A DNA stretch of 49,034 bases from Gammaproteobacteria bacterium (GCA_026707045.1 JAPOXO010000126.1:1-49034), one strand, 5' to 3'. Numbered from the stretch's first letter, positions 7,990-17,385 are shown. Program-made: numbers and translations. Notes: a model not told the origin generated them from the letters alone.

Positions 7990-8442
7990 CTATCGGGCTT
8001 GAACGACTTCAATACTCACGCCGTCAGGAGCTTTCACGTAGCAGATCAATGAATTCGGTGTGAATTCCCACGGATCTACAAGAAGCTCCGCGCCCTTGGA
8101 TTGAATCTCGCTGCAAAATTCTCTCAAGTCGCCTCTGTAGCTAAAGCCGAAGTGATCGGTACCCCAAACATCATGGCTCGAATAGTTCTCAAAATCTCTC
8201 ATGGCAGGACGCTGGCTCGGGTTTTCACCCGGTCGTCTGCCTCTTATGAGCAGTGTAATCCCTCCGAGTGACAGGTTGATTTGTGGAGCATTGCGCAGTT
8301 CATACTTAGCAACAATCGATGCACCTAAAATGCGAACGTACCAATCAGCCGTTTCGTCGGGAGCACTACTGATCAAATGAATATGGTCAAATCCAAGCGA
8401 TTCTCGATCCATGAATTTTTGCAGCTGTCGAAGGAATTCCAT
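7990..8442 (-). CDS. Glyoxalase/VOC superfamily protein
   Basis: A vicinal-oxygen-chelate fold protein of about 150 aa. It opens with GFDHIHLISSAPDETADWYV and ends with ICYVKAPDGVSIEVVQ, the paired beta-alpha-beta modules of glyoxalase/bleomycin-resistance proteins. His in FDHIH and Glu in SIEVV are likely metal ligands. The start is uncertain: ATG 8442 gives MEFLRQLQKF, and ATG 8412 gives MDRESLGFDH, closer to homologues; neither has a good ribosome binding site. It is divergent from the GH32-like gene, with a very short intergenic region. Its substrate is unknown; VOC enzymes include dioxygenases, lyases and epimerases. Confidence 0.75.
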   Translation of the reverse strand: MEFLRQLQKFMDRESLGFDHIHLISSAPDETADWYVRILGASIVAKYELRNAPQINLSLGGITLLIRGRRPGENPSQRPAMRDFENYSSHDVWGTDHFGFSYRGDLREFCSEIQSKGAELLVDPWEFTPNSLICYVKAPDGVSIEVVQAR

Positions 8443-8474
8443 TGTATTGCGACAAATCAGTACGGGACAGTTCC

Positions 8475-10028
8475 ATGAGTTCTCGTTACAAATCGCTCGT
8501 CCCAAGATTTCGATTCTCGGACGACCTTGATTCGCAAATGAAGGAACTAGCTGAAAACCCGTTGCTCTCTCGTATGAAAGCCGCACGAAACGATTACACG
8601 GACCCACATCGACCGAGATATCACTATGTCAATCCTGAAGGTGGGCTGAACGATCCTAATGGTTTGTGCAAGTGGAGAGGAAACTGGCATCTGTTCTACC
8701 AAGCATATCCCCCGGAAGATCCGCGGCAACATTGGGGGCATGCGATGTCGACGGATCTAGTTCATTGGCAGGATCTACCCTATTGCATCTACCCTGATCC
8801 CGAAGAATGCTGTTTCTCTGGCGCAACTCTTGTTGAAGAGGATCGTGTAATTGCCATGTATCACGGTACAAAAGCAGGAAACATGATCGCCACATCAAAA
8901 GATCCGTTGCTTTTGAATTGGGAAAAGCTCGGAGATGCTCCGGTAATTCCCCTCAGAAGCAAAGATTCGAGGCCACCGCCTTTCAATGTCTTCGATCCGT
9001 GCATTTGGCGCAAGGGCGATGCCTACTATTCACTGTCGGCAGGCAGAGAGACACTAGGTCACTCCGATAAGCAAGTGGCTGCAGATTTCTTGTTTCGATC
9101 GAAAAATCTCAAAGACTGGGAGTATCTCCATTCGTTCATCGAGGGAGACCGATTCACTCGGGTTTGGGACGACGGTGCCTGCCCTTACTTTTGGTCCATC
9201 GGCAATCGGCACATACTACTCTTCTTCAGTCATATGAGTGGCGGACAGTACCTATTGGGCGACTATGACGAACAACGGGACAAATTTGTCGTGAGCTATG
9301 GGGAAAAATTCAATTTTGGAGCAGCGGGACCTTGTGGTGTTCATGCGCCTTCGGCCTCTCCCAACGAAGATGGAACGATAACGGTGATTTTCAATATGAA
9401 CCCGGGCCTCCCTGCACAAGGGTGGAATCAAGTCATGACTCTTCCGCGAATTCTCACGCTTGGTGAGAATGGTGATTCGGTAGATGTAAAGCCTGTGAGT
9501 GCCGTTGACTCACTGCGTGAGACAGTCACCAAACTACAACCGTTTGAAGTTCCTGCAAATCAAGAGGTTGTATTGGGCAAGATATCCGGAAGCTCCTACG
9601 AATTGGAGCTTGAAGTAGACGAAAGTTCCGCATCGTTCTTTGAAGTTAACGTGTTGAGATCGCCTGACCAGCAGGAATTCACTCGAATTTCGGTGTTCCG
9701 AGAACGTGGCTACTTCGATCCTTCTCGCGGTTCACGAGTTCGAAACAGTTGTGTCTCGTTAGACAATTCTCACTCATCCATCGCACCAAACTTTCGTTCC
9801 CGACCTCCAGAAAACTTGAATGTCTTCATTGGACGAGAGGAGAGACTGCGGCTACAGATCTTTGTAGATCGAAGCATTGTCGAAGTCTTTGTCAACAACA
9901 GACGCTGCGTTGCGGCGCGTGTATATCCAGTGTGTGAAGACAGTACGGGAATTAGCCTAGTTTCGAAGGGTTCATCATCAAACGTTCAGATGTTGAATTT
10001 CTGGCAGCTGAAGTCGATCTTCAACTGA
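8475..10028 (+). CDS. Glycoside hydrolase family 32-like protein (fructosidase fold) with altered acid/base motif
   Basis: A 517-aa GH32-type protein: a five-bladed beta-propeller followed by a beta-sandwich with the family's LQIFVDRSIVEVFVNN strand near the C-terminus. The nucleophile motif is clear (GGLNDPNG, near residue 60). The middle RDP motif reads V-F-D-P, keeping Asp but not Arg. The third motif, normally E-C-P, reads G-A-C-P: codons GGT GCC TGC CCT at about 9174-9185, so the usual general acid/base Glu is Ala. No signal peptide is visible, so it is probably cytoplasmic. The ATG at 8475 is preferred, with a GGGA box upstream; a TTG at 8442 would overlap the divergent VOC start. It may be an enzyme with unusual catalysis or a sugar-binding relic. 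No sugar transporter is nearby. Confidence 0.8.
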   Translation: MSSRYKSLVPRFRFSDDLDSQMKELAENPLLSRMKAARNDYTDPHRPRYHYVNPEGGLNDPNGLCKWRGNWHLFYQAYPPEDPRQHWGHAMSTDLVHWQDLPYCIYPDPEECCFSGATLVEEDRVIAMYHGTKAGNMIATSKDPLLLNWEKLGDAPVIPLRSKDSRPPPFNVFDPCIWRKGDAYYSLSAGRETLGHSDKQVAADFLFRSKNLKDWEYLHSFIEGDRFTRVWDDGACPYFWSIGNRHILLFFSHMSGGQYLLGDYDEQRDKFVVSYGEKFNFGAAGPCGVHAPSASPNEDGTITVIFNMNPGLPAQGWNQVMTLPRILTLGENGDSVDVKPVSAVDSLRETVTKLQPFEVPANQEVVLGKISGSSYELELEVDESSASFFEVNVLRSPDQQEFTRISVFRERGYFDPSRGSRVRNSCVSLDNSHSSIAPNFRSRPPENLNVFIGREERLRLQIFVDRSIVEVFVNNRRCVAARVYPVCEDSTGISLVSKGSSSNVQMLNFWQLKSIFN

Positions 10029-10043
10029 GTCGCTGGCACGACC

Positions 10044-11666
10044 ATGGAGATGACAACAAGACCCTTCATTGCTAACACTGGGCAGCTGGATGCAATTATT
10101 GTTGGCGCAGGAATTGCGGGCCTCTACATGTTGCATCGATTGAGACAGGCGGGATTGTCAGTTCTCGTGCTTGAAAGAGGAAAGGGTGTCGGCGGGACTT
10201 GGTATTGGAATCGTTACCCGGGTGCTCGGTGTGATGTTGAAAGTCTTGAATACTCGTACTCGTTTTCTGAAAGACTTCAACAGGAATGGAATTGGAGCGA
10301 ACGCTATTCGGGTCAGCCAGAGATTCTTGACTATATCAATCACGTTGCAAACCGATTCGATCTGCTATCTGGCATCCAATTCGGAACAAAAGTAGAAAAG
10401 GCACGCTACGACGAAACACATGCTTGTTGGATCATCAACACGGATCAAGGAGATCGAATCACCTCCAAGTTTTTGATCATGGCTACGGGTTGTTTGTCAT
10501 CAGCAAACATTCCGCAAATAGAGGGCAGAGAATCTTTTAAGGGGGCTACCTATCACACAGGGAGTTGGCCACATCACGAGATTGATTTCAGCGGCCAAAG
10601 AGTAGGAGTCATTGGCACAGGGTCGTCAGCAATTCAAGCAATTCCTCATATTGCAGCAGAATGCGAGTCTTTGACCGTATTTCAACGTACGGCGAACTAC
10701 TCAGTTCCGGCAAGGAACGGAACGATCAACAAGACTTACGAAGCGGAGGTCAAAGCGAACTACGCAGAGTTTCGGAAACGCAATCGGATGATGCCCGCTG
10801 CTCTAGGCAGTACTTTCACTGGTAGTAACCAATCGGCATTGGAGGCAAGCCCCGAGGAACAGCAAATGGAGTTCGCCAAACGGTGGAATATTGGCGGATT
10901 TGGGTTCCTCGGAGCGTACAACGATCTCACAATCAATAAAGAGTCAAATGACGTTGCTGCTGAGTTTGTTCGAGAGAGGATTCGCGAGACAGTTGCCGAC
11001 GCTAATACTGCAGGTCTACTTTGCCCTGATTCAGTGATTGGGTGTAAACGACTGTGTTTGGACACTAACTACTTCGAGACTTACAACATGCCTCATGTCC
11101 ATCTAGTGGACATCCGAGAAGATCCCATTCAACGAATCATGCCAACCGGGATCCGATGCAAGAACACAGTCTATGAACTCGACGACATCGTGTTTGCTAC
11201 TGGATTTGACGCGATGACCGGTACTCTCTTGCGAATCAGAATAACCGGAAGATCGGGACTGACCTTGCAGGACGCATGGAAGGCGGGACCTCGAACTTAC
11301 TTGGGTCTGACAGTGAAAGGTTTTCCCAATATGTTTCTGATATCCGGCCCCGGTAGTCCCTCAGTTCTAACAAACATGATTGTGTCCATCGAGCAGCATG
11401 TTGAGTGGATAGAGAGATGCGTTAGCTATATTCTCGAGAAGCAGTATTCAGCGATTGAAGCTGAGCAAGGGTCCCAGGATGGTTGGGTTGAGCACGTTAA
11501 TCTGATAGCAAGCAAAACTCTTTACCCCTCCTGTAACTCCTGGTATCGCGGGGCGAACATTCCTGGAAAGCCTCGTGTTTTTATGCCTCACATAGGATTT
11601 CCCACCTATGTGGCCCAGTGCGAGGAAGTCGAATCGGCCGGATATTCAGGTTTCGAGTTTTATTAG
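10044..11666 (+). CDS. Baeyer-Villiger flavin monooxygenase (cyclohexanone/phenylacetone monooxygenase type)
   Basis: A 540-aa class B flavoprotein monooxygenase. It has the FAD-binding GAGIAG at residues 21-26, the typical GVGGTWYWNRYPGARCDVES run, the Baeyer-Villiger fingerprint F-x-G-x3-H-x3-W (FKGATYHTGSW near residue 165) and a second NADPH-binding GVIGTGSSA. It would insert oxygen next to a ketone using NADPH and FAD in the cytoplasm, giving an ester or lactone. It starts 15 bases after the GH32-like gene, so they may be co-transcribed. Together with the nearby TauD-like dioxygenase it suggests catabolism of cyclic or terpenoid ketones, which is inference. Confidence 0.9.
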   Translation: MEMTTRPFIANTGQLDAIIVGAGIAGLYMLHRLRQAGLSVLVLERGKGVGGTWYWNRYPGARCDVESLEYSYSFSERLQQEWNWSERYSGQPEILDYINHVANRFDLLSGIQFGTKVEKARYDETHACWIINTDQGDRITSKFLIMATGCLSSANIPQIEGRESFKGATYHTGSWPHHEIDFSGQRVGVIGTGSSAIQAIPHIAAECESLTVFQRTANYSVPARNGTINKTYEAEVKANYAEFRKRNRMMPAALGSTFTGSNQSALEASPEEQQMEFAKRWNIGGFGFLGAYNDLTINKESNDVAAEFVRERIRETVADANTAGLLCPDSVIGCKRLCLDTNYFETYNMPHVHLVDIREDPIQRIMPTGIRCKNTVYELDDIVFATGFDAMTGTLLRIRITGRSGLTLQDAWKAGPRTYLGLTVKGFPNMFLISGPGSPSVLTNMIVSIEQHVEWIERCVSYILEKQYSAIEAEQGSQDGWVEHVNLIASKTLYPSCNSWYRGANIPGKPRVFMPHIGFPTYVAQCEEVESAGYSGFEFY

Positions 11667-11693
11667 ATCAAGAGAGTTCGCCTAGAGCGATTC

Positions 11694-12545
11694 CTAAGCA
11701 GCCCACTCGTTATTTGGATCGTCACCAGCAACCGTGGTACGAGCCATCGCTCGTGGTTCGTTTGAAGGATATCTTCGAGCTCTATGCAGCACGCATCGGT
11801 TGTCCCAAACTGCAATGTCACCTACACTCCATTGGTGTTTCCATGTCCTCGGTTCTTGCGCAGCTTCGAATGTCAACTCGCGCAAAAGCTTTCGACTCGA
11901 CCGGAAGTCTTCCCCAATGATGTGACTAGCATGCCGACCCACAAATAGAATCTTGTCATTGGTATCGGGATGCACTTTGATAATGGGATGTTCAACGGGA
12001 GGTAGTTGATCCAAGTCCTCTTCTGAGAGAAATTCCAATCCTTTGTGCCATGCATGGCTGAATCTATAGCTGTGGACAGCCACCTTGTTGCTTAACCAAT
12101 TCTTCATGGATTCGCTTAGAGCGTCGTAACCTTGGCGCATGTCAGCCCATTCGGTCTGTCCACCTGATGCAGGAACCGTGTGTGCCGAGAGTAGCGAGGC
12201 TTTGGCAGCCACGCGTTTGTATGAACTGTCCGTGTGCCAGACGGAATTGCCAATATTGAATTTTCGCCCAATGTTCGATGGTGGAAGAAGATTTCCTTGC
12301 CGATCGATATTTGAGATCATGCCGGCAGCCGGAGGTTGCGACTTCCTTAGACCGCGTTCCAATCGCCCAAACCGTTTCGTGAAATCGACCTGTTCCTCAC
12401 TTGAGAGATGCTGGCTAGGGAAGACTAAGACGGCGAACTGGTGCCACCAAGAAAGAATTTTTTGAAAGTCTGTTTCCGTTAACTGGGTCAGACACACGTT
12501 TCGAACAAATGCACCAAACCTTGGAGAAGCCGGTTCAATATTCAT
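11694..12545 (-). CDS. TauD/TfdA-family 2-oxoglutarate/Fe(II) dioxygenase
   Basis: A 283-aa non-heme iron dioxygenase. Iron ligands are visible as H104-x-D106 in WHTDSSY and the distal His at 254 in DNRCVLHRA. The Arg that holds 2-oxoglutarate is in the following RRYPSNEPRAMAR. The GGQTEWADMRQGYDAL segment is characteristic of the TfdA side of the family (aryloxyalkanoate or alpha-ketoglutarate-dependent ether cleavage) rather than strict taurine enzymes. It is convergent with the monooxygenase, whose stop lies 27 bases away. The ATG at 12545 is preferred to an upstream TTG; no clear ribosome site is seen. Substrate unknown. Confidence 0.88.
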   Translation of the reverse strand: MNIEPASPRFGAFVRNVCLTQLTETDFQKILSWWHQFAVLVFPSQHLSSEEQVDFTKRFGRLERGLRKSQPPAAGMISNIDRQGNLLPPSNIGRKFNIGNSVWHTDSSYKRVAAKASLLSAHTVPASGGQTEWADMRQGYDALSESMKNWLSNKVAVHSYRFSHAWHKGLEFLSEEDLDQLPPVEHPIIKVHPDTNDKILFVGRHASHIIGEDFRSSRKLLRELTFEAAQEPRTWKHQWSVGDIAVWDNRCVLHRARRYPSNEPRAMARTTVAGDDPNNEWAA

Positions 12546-12578
12546 TCGTACGCGCCACAATCGGGAACGGAGAAGCGG

Positions 12579-12809
12579 TTAGAGTGCGTCGATTTTCTCC
12601 TTCAGAGTGTGCTTGTTGTCAGTAACGATAGCTTCCAAAGTCTGCAGACGACTCTCGATCGAGTCGTCAGCCATGCGGTTTTCAAGAGCTTCGATGCGTT
12701 TTATGATGCTCTTTGTTGTGGCGCGACGCCTGCCCTTGAGGTAGGTGCCAATGAGTCCTCCAACAACACTGATGAACACGACGCAAACAACCATCTCCCA
12801 AAGTCCCAT
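12579..12809 (-). CDS. Small membrane protein with coiled coil, PspB-like
   Basis: A 76-aa protein with one N-terminal membrane helix (residues 3-24), a basic patch (KGRRRATTK) and a charged helix with heptad-like spacing ending LQTLEAIV. This layout and the RLQTLEAIV stretch recall PspB, the phage-shock sensor subunit (about 74 aa). No pspA or pspC lies beside it, so the assignment is tentative and it may be a generic small inner-membrane protein. It lies 33 bases upstream of the TauD-like gene on the same strand and could be co-transcribed with it. Confidence 0.5.
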   Translation of the reverse strand: MGLWEMVVCVVFISVVGGLIGTYLKGRRRATTKSIIKRIEALENRMADDSIESRLQTLEAIVTDNKHTLKEKIDAL

Positions 12810-13163
12810 ATTGACCTCATCGCTCCAATTTCGTAGTTTCAGTATAGGGCATGCGATTGGTTTGGGTCTACAGCACGCGCAAGCAAGGACTTAGCTAGCC
12901 TCACACGTCCGTTTTCGTCGTTGAATCGATACCGAACACAATCGGTTCACACCCGATGTATTTGATTAGTATGCAATTTTCATGCCAAGCTTGACTGCAA
13001 AGCAAATCTGAAATCAATGAATTCATCCATCACGAAAATTACTTGCCGATTTGCACAATCCTTGTTGCCGCCTCGCATTTCGTTTTGCCATACTTCAAAA
13101 GTAGCTTCTTTCTAACAGTGAATTCATTACTTTCAATCGGAAAGCAATCACAACAGCCCAAAG
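12810..13163. other. Non-coding stretch between PspB-like and methyltransferase genes
   Basis: About 350 bases with no convincing ORF or RNA gene. On the minus strand, TTGGCA (12983-12988), a 17-base spacer and TCAAAT (12960-12965) make a plausible promoter reading toward the PspB-like gene about 150 bases away. The rest is AT-rich with no clear terminator hairpin. Confidence 0.3.
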
Positions 13164-13997
13164 CTAGCGTTTGCGAATTACGTAGAGAAGGTTTTCTCCA
13201 AGATCCAACGAGCTAGGAAGTTTCGACCATTCGAGCTCCCTATCAACTATTAGGTTCCATAGTTCGACGTCGCCCCTTATTGCATTCAGTGCATTCTCGC
13301 CGGCCATGCCTAGAAGTCCGGCCGCACGTTTCTCGATTACTTCAACACTGTCTAAGTCCAAAAGCGTATCAACATCCGCACTTGTCATCATGTGGCAGTA
13401 GTGCTCTGTCTCGGTATTGTGTTCCCGATCTTGTAGGCCGGTTTCAAGCAACCATCGTGTATTTGCCAATCCTCGGTTCTTTTTTGTTGGCGATATGAAA
13501 TGCATCAATCGGACTACAGAATTGATGAGTGACATGACACCTAAAACTATGATCCCTCCGGGTCTCACAGTGTTTAGCATCTGCTGCACTCCGACGGACT
13601 CTTTGTCCAAGAGGTAACTCAGCGGTCCACCCACGCAGACGATCGCATCGAACGACTCGGGTTCAAGAGAGCTCAAATCCACAAGGTCGAGCTCCCTATA
13701 TTCATCCACTAGATTTAATGCGCCCAGTTCGCGCATATTTTGTTGATTCAAGCTGAGTTGTACTTTGGATATGTCTGTAACAACTAAACGCCTACACATG
13801 TGGACCAGCTCTTTCGTGTAGAAACCAGCTCCGGCACCAATTTCCAATACAGCCATGCTGCCTTCAATGTGGTTCTGCAATACGTCCATATGCACGACAA
13901 AATTGAGTTCGCCATGGCGACTATTGGTCAGCCTTGTCCACTCTTCGATTCCTAAGCTGTCGTAGTGTGCTCGAGGATATTTTGGGTCGTACCCCAC
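13164..13997 (-). CDS. Class I SAM-dependent methyltransferase
   Basis: A 277-aa Rossmann-fold methyltransferase. Motif I is VLEIGAGAGFYTKEL at about residues 50-65, the acidic residue of motif II is in VVTDIS, and motif IV is FDAIVCVGGPLSYLL. The C-terminal third is helical and family-specific. The start is GTG at 13997, supported by AAGGAG at 14005-14010 with seven-base spacing. The acceptor (small molecule, lipid or protein) is not evident, and there is no operon partner. Confidence 0.82.
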   Translation of the reverse strand: MGYDPKYPRAHYDSLGIEEWTRLTNSRHGELNFVVHMDVLQNHIEGSMAVLEIGAGAGFYTKELVHMCRRLVVTDISKVQLSLNQQNMRELGALNLVDEYRELDLVDLSSLEPESFDAIVCVGGPLSYLLDKESVGVQQMLNTVRPGGIIVLGVMSLINSVVRLMHFISPTKKNRGLANTRWLLETGLQDREHNTETEHYCHMMTSADVDTLLDLDSVEVIEKRAAGLLGMAGENALNAIRGDVELWNLIVDRELEWSKLPSSLDLGENLLYVIRKR

Positions 13998-14349
13998 TGT
14001 CGTGCTCCTTTTGCGTAGCTCGCAGGTTCAAAGCCGAGCACAGTGCATGCATTGCGGTCAGCAAAGAACACTGTTAGATACGTTGCTCCCAGAGAGGTTT
14101 CACAAGAAAATCAAATGATTGTTGAGAATGGGAAGTGCCTTAGCTTGAATTTGTTCACGTGAGGGCCCATTTAAAGGAGTGCGGTCCTCAATAGGCACAC
14201 TCACAATGAACTACACATGGTTTCGGAATGCACTGGACAAGATCAGTACCCTTCGTTGTCCATAGTAGAGAAATAGAAGTGCGAGCCATTGAACCACTCT
14301 CAAACGATACAATCTTGAAGTACTCGATTACATACAAATCCTCGATGCC
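13998..14349. other. Non-coding stretch between divergent methyltransferase and oxidase subunit III genes
   Basis: About 350 bases without a supported gene. It holds the methyltransferase ribosome site (14005-14010), an inverted repeat TGGACAA/TTGTCCA (14234-14240 with 14256-14262), and a 17-codon ATG frame at 14206 that I do not consider real. A TACAAT hexamer lies near 14310 upstream of the oxidase gene without a good -35. No CueR-type copper operator was recognised. Confidence 0.3.
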
Positions 14350-14973
14350 GTGGGAATATTCAGTCGCATAACGGAAAAGCCTTGGCTTCCAGCAGACGAC
14401 CGCATAGTTCGGTTACACACCGGTACTGTTGGCTCGCACAATCGCAAGGTGGCCTTAATTGTGTTTCTGTGTGTCGTTGGCAGTGTGTTTTTTCTCTTGT
14501 TCGCCGCAACCCACATGCGAAAGATCATGGCGGTCGATTGGGTACCAATGCCCGAACCTGGCCTCATTTGGGTAAACAGCCTTATTCTGGTAGGCGTGAG
14601 TTTCGCCTTCGAAATTGCCAGAGGTGGTGCCAACGCAACAAATCTTGCGCGAACACGCAGTTTCTTCATATTGGCCGGAGTAGGGACCTTAGTGTTCATC
14701 GTCATGCAGGTCATTGTCTGGCAACAACTGCTTGCGCTGAACTATGGTGCTAGGAACAATCCCGCAAATGCATTTTTCTACCTCTTGACGGCAGCACACG
14801 CCGTTCATCTATTGGGAGGCCTTGTTGCTTGGTGGCGGGCGATGCGCCATATGCGACAGTCTGACAAGATCGAATACTCCAAGATTCGAATGAGCGTTGG
14901 ACTGTGTGCTATCTACTGGCATTTTCTTCTATTCATTTGGGTAGCTATGGTCGCGTTATTCGTGACTACTTGA
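14350..14973 (+). CDS. Heme-copper oxidase subunit III family protein (CoxC/NorE-like)
   Basis: A 207-aa integral membrane protein with about five helices (residues ~30-53, 72-92, 105-128, 140-160, 180-205), fitting the COX3 superfamily. Marks are the WVPMPEPGLIWVNSLIL segment, the FFYLLTAAHAVHLLGGLVAWW helix with its His pair, and YWHFLLFIWVAM near the end. It starts at GTG 14350. There is no subunit I or II gene here; the neighbour is a copper ATPase whose start follows after one base. Lone subunit III proteins occur as NorE (NO reductase accessory) or as detached oxidase subunits. Which applies cannot be decided here. Confidence 0.85.
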   Translation: MGIFSRITEKPWLPADDRIVRLHTGTVGSHNRKVALIVFLCVVGSVFFLLFAATHMRKIMAVDWVPMPEPGLIWVNSLILVGVSFAFEIARGGANATNLARTRSFFILAGVGTLVFIVMQVIVWQQLLALNYGARNNPANAFFYLLTAAHAVHLLGGLVAWWRAMRHMRQSDKIEYSKIRMSVGLCAIYWHFLLFIWVAMVALFVTT

Positions 14974-14974
14974 T

Positions 14975-17365
14975 GTGAGCATCGATACAGCAGCAGCAGA
15001 GCGACTTGAGCTTAGCGTAGACGGCATGACGTGTAGCGGCTGCGTTGCACGATTGGAACGTGCTTTGACGACAACACCAGGAATTGAAGGAGCTGCTGTG
15101 AATCTAGCTCTCGAGCGCGCTTCAATTCACATAGATCCCCAATCGATTTCCTGTAACGATGTGTTCGGCGTAATACGAGACACCGGGTTTGAAGTTCGTA
15201 CCAAATTAGTGAGTTTCACGATTTCGGGTATGGAAAGCCTCGATTCTGGCGACCACATTCGGTCTAGTTTGCTCAATATTCCTGGAGTTTTGGACGCTTC
15301 TGTGGACACGGCTCAAAACCGGGTGGATGTCTCAATAGTTGACCGTATGACTGATGCCTCGGAACTGGAGTCCAGCGCAGCATCAATTGGATACGAACTG
15401 AGGGGGGACAACGCGGACGAAGTTTCTAAGTCTGAATGGAATAAATCGTTTGCTGAAGCTCGGCGCGATGCAACATTGGCATCGCTTCTCACTCTGCCGT
15501 TGGTGTTGCAAATGATCGCGCAGTTCCTCGGATGGGAACGGGTACACCTCATGCCGTCGGTCGAAGTTGTACTTGCCACGCCTGTTCAACTCTGGTTTGG
15601 TTGGCGGTTCTACAAGGCAGCGTTTAATGCCTTGCGAACTGGTGGCACGAATATGGAGGTACTTGTAGCGTTAGGAACTACCGCCGCGTATGTATACAGC
15701 TGGTACTTGATGATCTCTCTCGGTGAATTCGCGGAGGGAGAGCTCTACTTTGAAGCCAGCGCAGTAATCATTTCGTTGGTTATGTGGGGCAAATTCTTCG
15801 AAGCTAGAGCAAAGAAACGCACTTCGGAGTGGCTCGAGATCATGAGCTCTCTGCGTCCTAGGACGGCTCGAGTTCTACTGGAATCTGGAGATTTCGCGGA
15901 ACGATCAATCAATCAAATTGATGTGGGGGATATTGTGAGATGTCTTCCCGGAGATCACATACCGGCTGATGGCCAAATTCGAAGTGGTTCCGCGAGCGTC
16001 GACGAATCCCTTGTTACAGGGGAAAGCAATCCGATAGTTTTGCATAAGGGATCTCGTGTGCTTGAAGGTACGGTCAATTTGGACGGCATGCTTGACATCG
16101 AAGTCACCACTCGAGGTGAAGACTCAACGCTCAATAAAATTGCTCGACTTGTAGAGCAAGCTCAACTAGGAAAAGCGACCATTCAGCGCTCCGTAGACAA
16201 GGTTTGCGGAGTGTTTGTACCTGTTATTGTTGCCATAGCAATTCTGACTCTTGTAGCTTGGCTCTTTGTAGGTTCAGGATTTGAGGTCGCTCTGATAAAC
16301 GCTGTGTCCGTTCTAGTGATTGCTTGTCCTTGTGCATTGGGACTAGCGACACCCACAGCAGTTATGGTCGGCACTGGAGTGGCGGCTCGCGCTGGCATCC
16401 TCTTTCGCGACATCGAGGCGTTGGAGACCGGCCATCGAATCAATCACGTTGTCTTCGACAAGACAGGAACCCTCACGGTGGGGAAGCCCAAAATAACGAA
16501 GATGGAAGTCGTCGACAACCCCTCTCTGAACGAAAAAAACCAGCTTCTTCAGCGAGCGGCCTCTGTACAGTCAGGTAGCGAACATCCGATTGCCGGTGCA
16601 TTCTTAGAACTCGCCGAGAGTCAAGATATGGAACTGAAGGAATTGACTGAATTTCGAGCTCACGTGGGAGAAGGTGTCGAAGGAGTCGTGGACGGTGTTT
16701 CTTTCCTAATCGGCAACAGAAGTCTGATGAATAGGTTTGGGATTCCGATGTCCTCCTCGGTAAAAGACCCAAAAACCGCTGTTTGGCTCGCCAATGATGG
16801 CGTTCTAGCTGGTGTGGTCTCCTACGAGGACGGACTGCGACCACAGTCCCTTGACGCGGTAGCCAAACTCAAGGAATTGGGTGTTTCTGTTCACATTCTC
16901 TCCGGAGATTCGGAAAATGCCACAGCGTCTATGGCAAGCAAACTTGGTGTGGATTCGTACTGGTCGGAGTGCTCGCCTGACTCAAAAGTGAGCCACGTAA
17001 AGAATCTGATGCAGCCTGGTTTGCGCGTGGCTATGGTTGGTGATGGAGTCAACGATGCTCCAGCTTTGGCCGAAGCGGATCTGAGCATTGCAATGAGCAC
17101 CGGAACAGAGGTTGCGATGGAGGTCGCTCAGGTGACACTCGATCACCCCGATCCTTCCCTCGTTTCCGCGACTGTGGACGTCAGTAGACGAACATTCAAC
17201 AAGATCCATCAGAACTTGTTTTGGGCTTTTGTCTACAACGTAACAATGATTCCGCTAGCTTGCCTCGGATATCTCAATCCTACCATAGCAGGGGCTGCAA
17301 TGGCATTCTCAAGTGTGAGTGTCGTTCTTAACTCGCTGCTGTTGAATCGATGGCGACGTAAGTAG
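14975..17365 (+). CDS. copA: Cu(I)-translocating P1B-type ATPase
   Basis: A 796-aa inner-membrane copper pump. It starts at GTG 14975, one base after the oxidase subunit gene, so the two are probably translated together. Visible parts are an N-terminal heavy-metal domain with MTCSGC (residues ~18-23), a second HMA-like domain in which the MxCxxC site reads MESLDS and so lacks its Cys pair, the CPC motif at about 449-451, the phosphorylated DKTGT at about 495, the SEHP motif and GDGVNDAP at about 688. A YN/MxxSS pair is seen in the last helices. The pump exports Cu+ or delivers it to periplasmic cuproproteins such as oxidases (FixI/CopA2-like role); the neighbouring oxidase subunit III favours the latter. 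Confidence 0.93.
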   Translation: MSIDTAAAERLELSVDGMTCSGCVARLERALTTTPGIEGAAVNLALERASIHIDPQSISCNDVFGVIRDTGFEVRTKLVSFTISGMESLDSGDHIRSSLLNIPGVLDASVDTAQNRVDVSIVDRMTDASELESSAASIGYELRGDNADEVSKSEWNKSFAEARRDATLASLLTLPLVLQMIAQFLGWERVHLMPSVEVVLATPVQLWFGWRFYKAAFNALRTGGTNMEVLVALGTTAAYVYSWYLMISLGEFAEGELYFEASAVIISLVMWGKFFEARAKKRTSEWLEIMSSLRPRTARVLLESGDFAERSINQIDVGDIVRCLPGDHIPADGQIRSGSASVDESLVTGESNPIVLHKGSRVLEGTVNLDGMLDIEVTTRGEDSTLNKIARLVEQAQLGKATIQRSVDKVCGVFVPVIVAIAILTLVAWLFVGSGFEVALINAVSVLVIACPCALGLATPTAVMVGTGVAARAGILFRDIEALETGHRINHVVFDKTGTLTVGKPKITKMEVVDNPSLNEKNQLLQRAASVQSGSEHPIAGAFLELAESQDMELKELTEFRAHVGEGVEGVVDGVSFLIGNRSLMNRFGIPMSSSVKDPKTAVWLANDGVLAGVVSYEDGLRPQSLDAVAKLKELGVSVHILSGDSENATASMASKLGVDSYWSECSPDSKVSHVKNLMQPGLRVAMVGDGVNDAPALAEADLSIAMSTGTEVAMEVAQVTLDHPDPSLVSATVDVSRRTFNKIHQNLFWAFVYNVTMIPLACLGYLNPTIAGAAMAFSSVSVVLNSLLLNRWRRK

Positions 17366-17385
17366 CAGAAATCTTCGGATTCTGA

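Noticed and set aside
14206..14259. A 17-codon ATG frame in the gap before the oxidase subunit gene
   Set aside because: Too short, no homology, and it contains part of an inverted repeat. Not convincing as a gene.
16473..16844. A 123-codon frame antisense to copA, and similar frames at 14328-14714 and 5059-5424
   Set aside because: All overlap genes with strong conserved motifs and have biased, domain-free composition.
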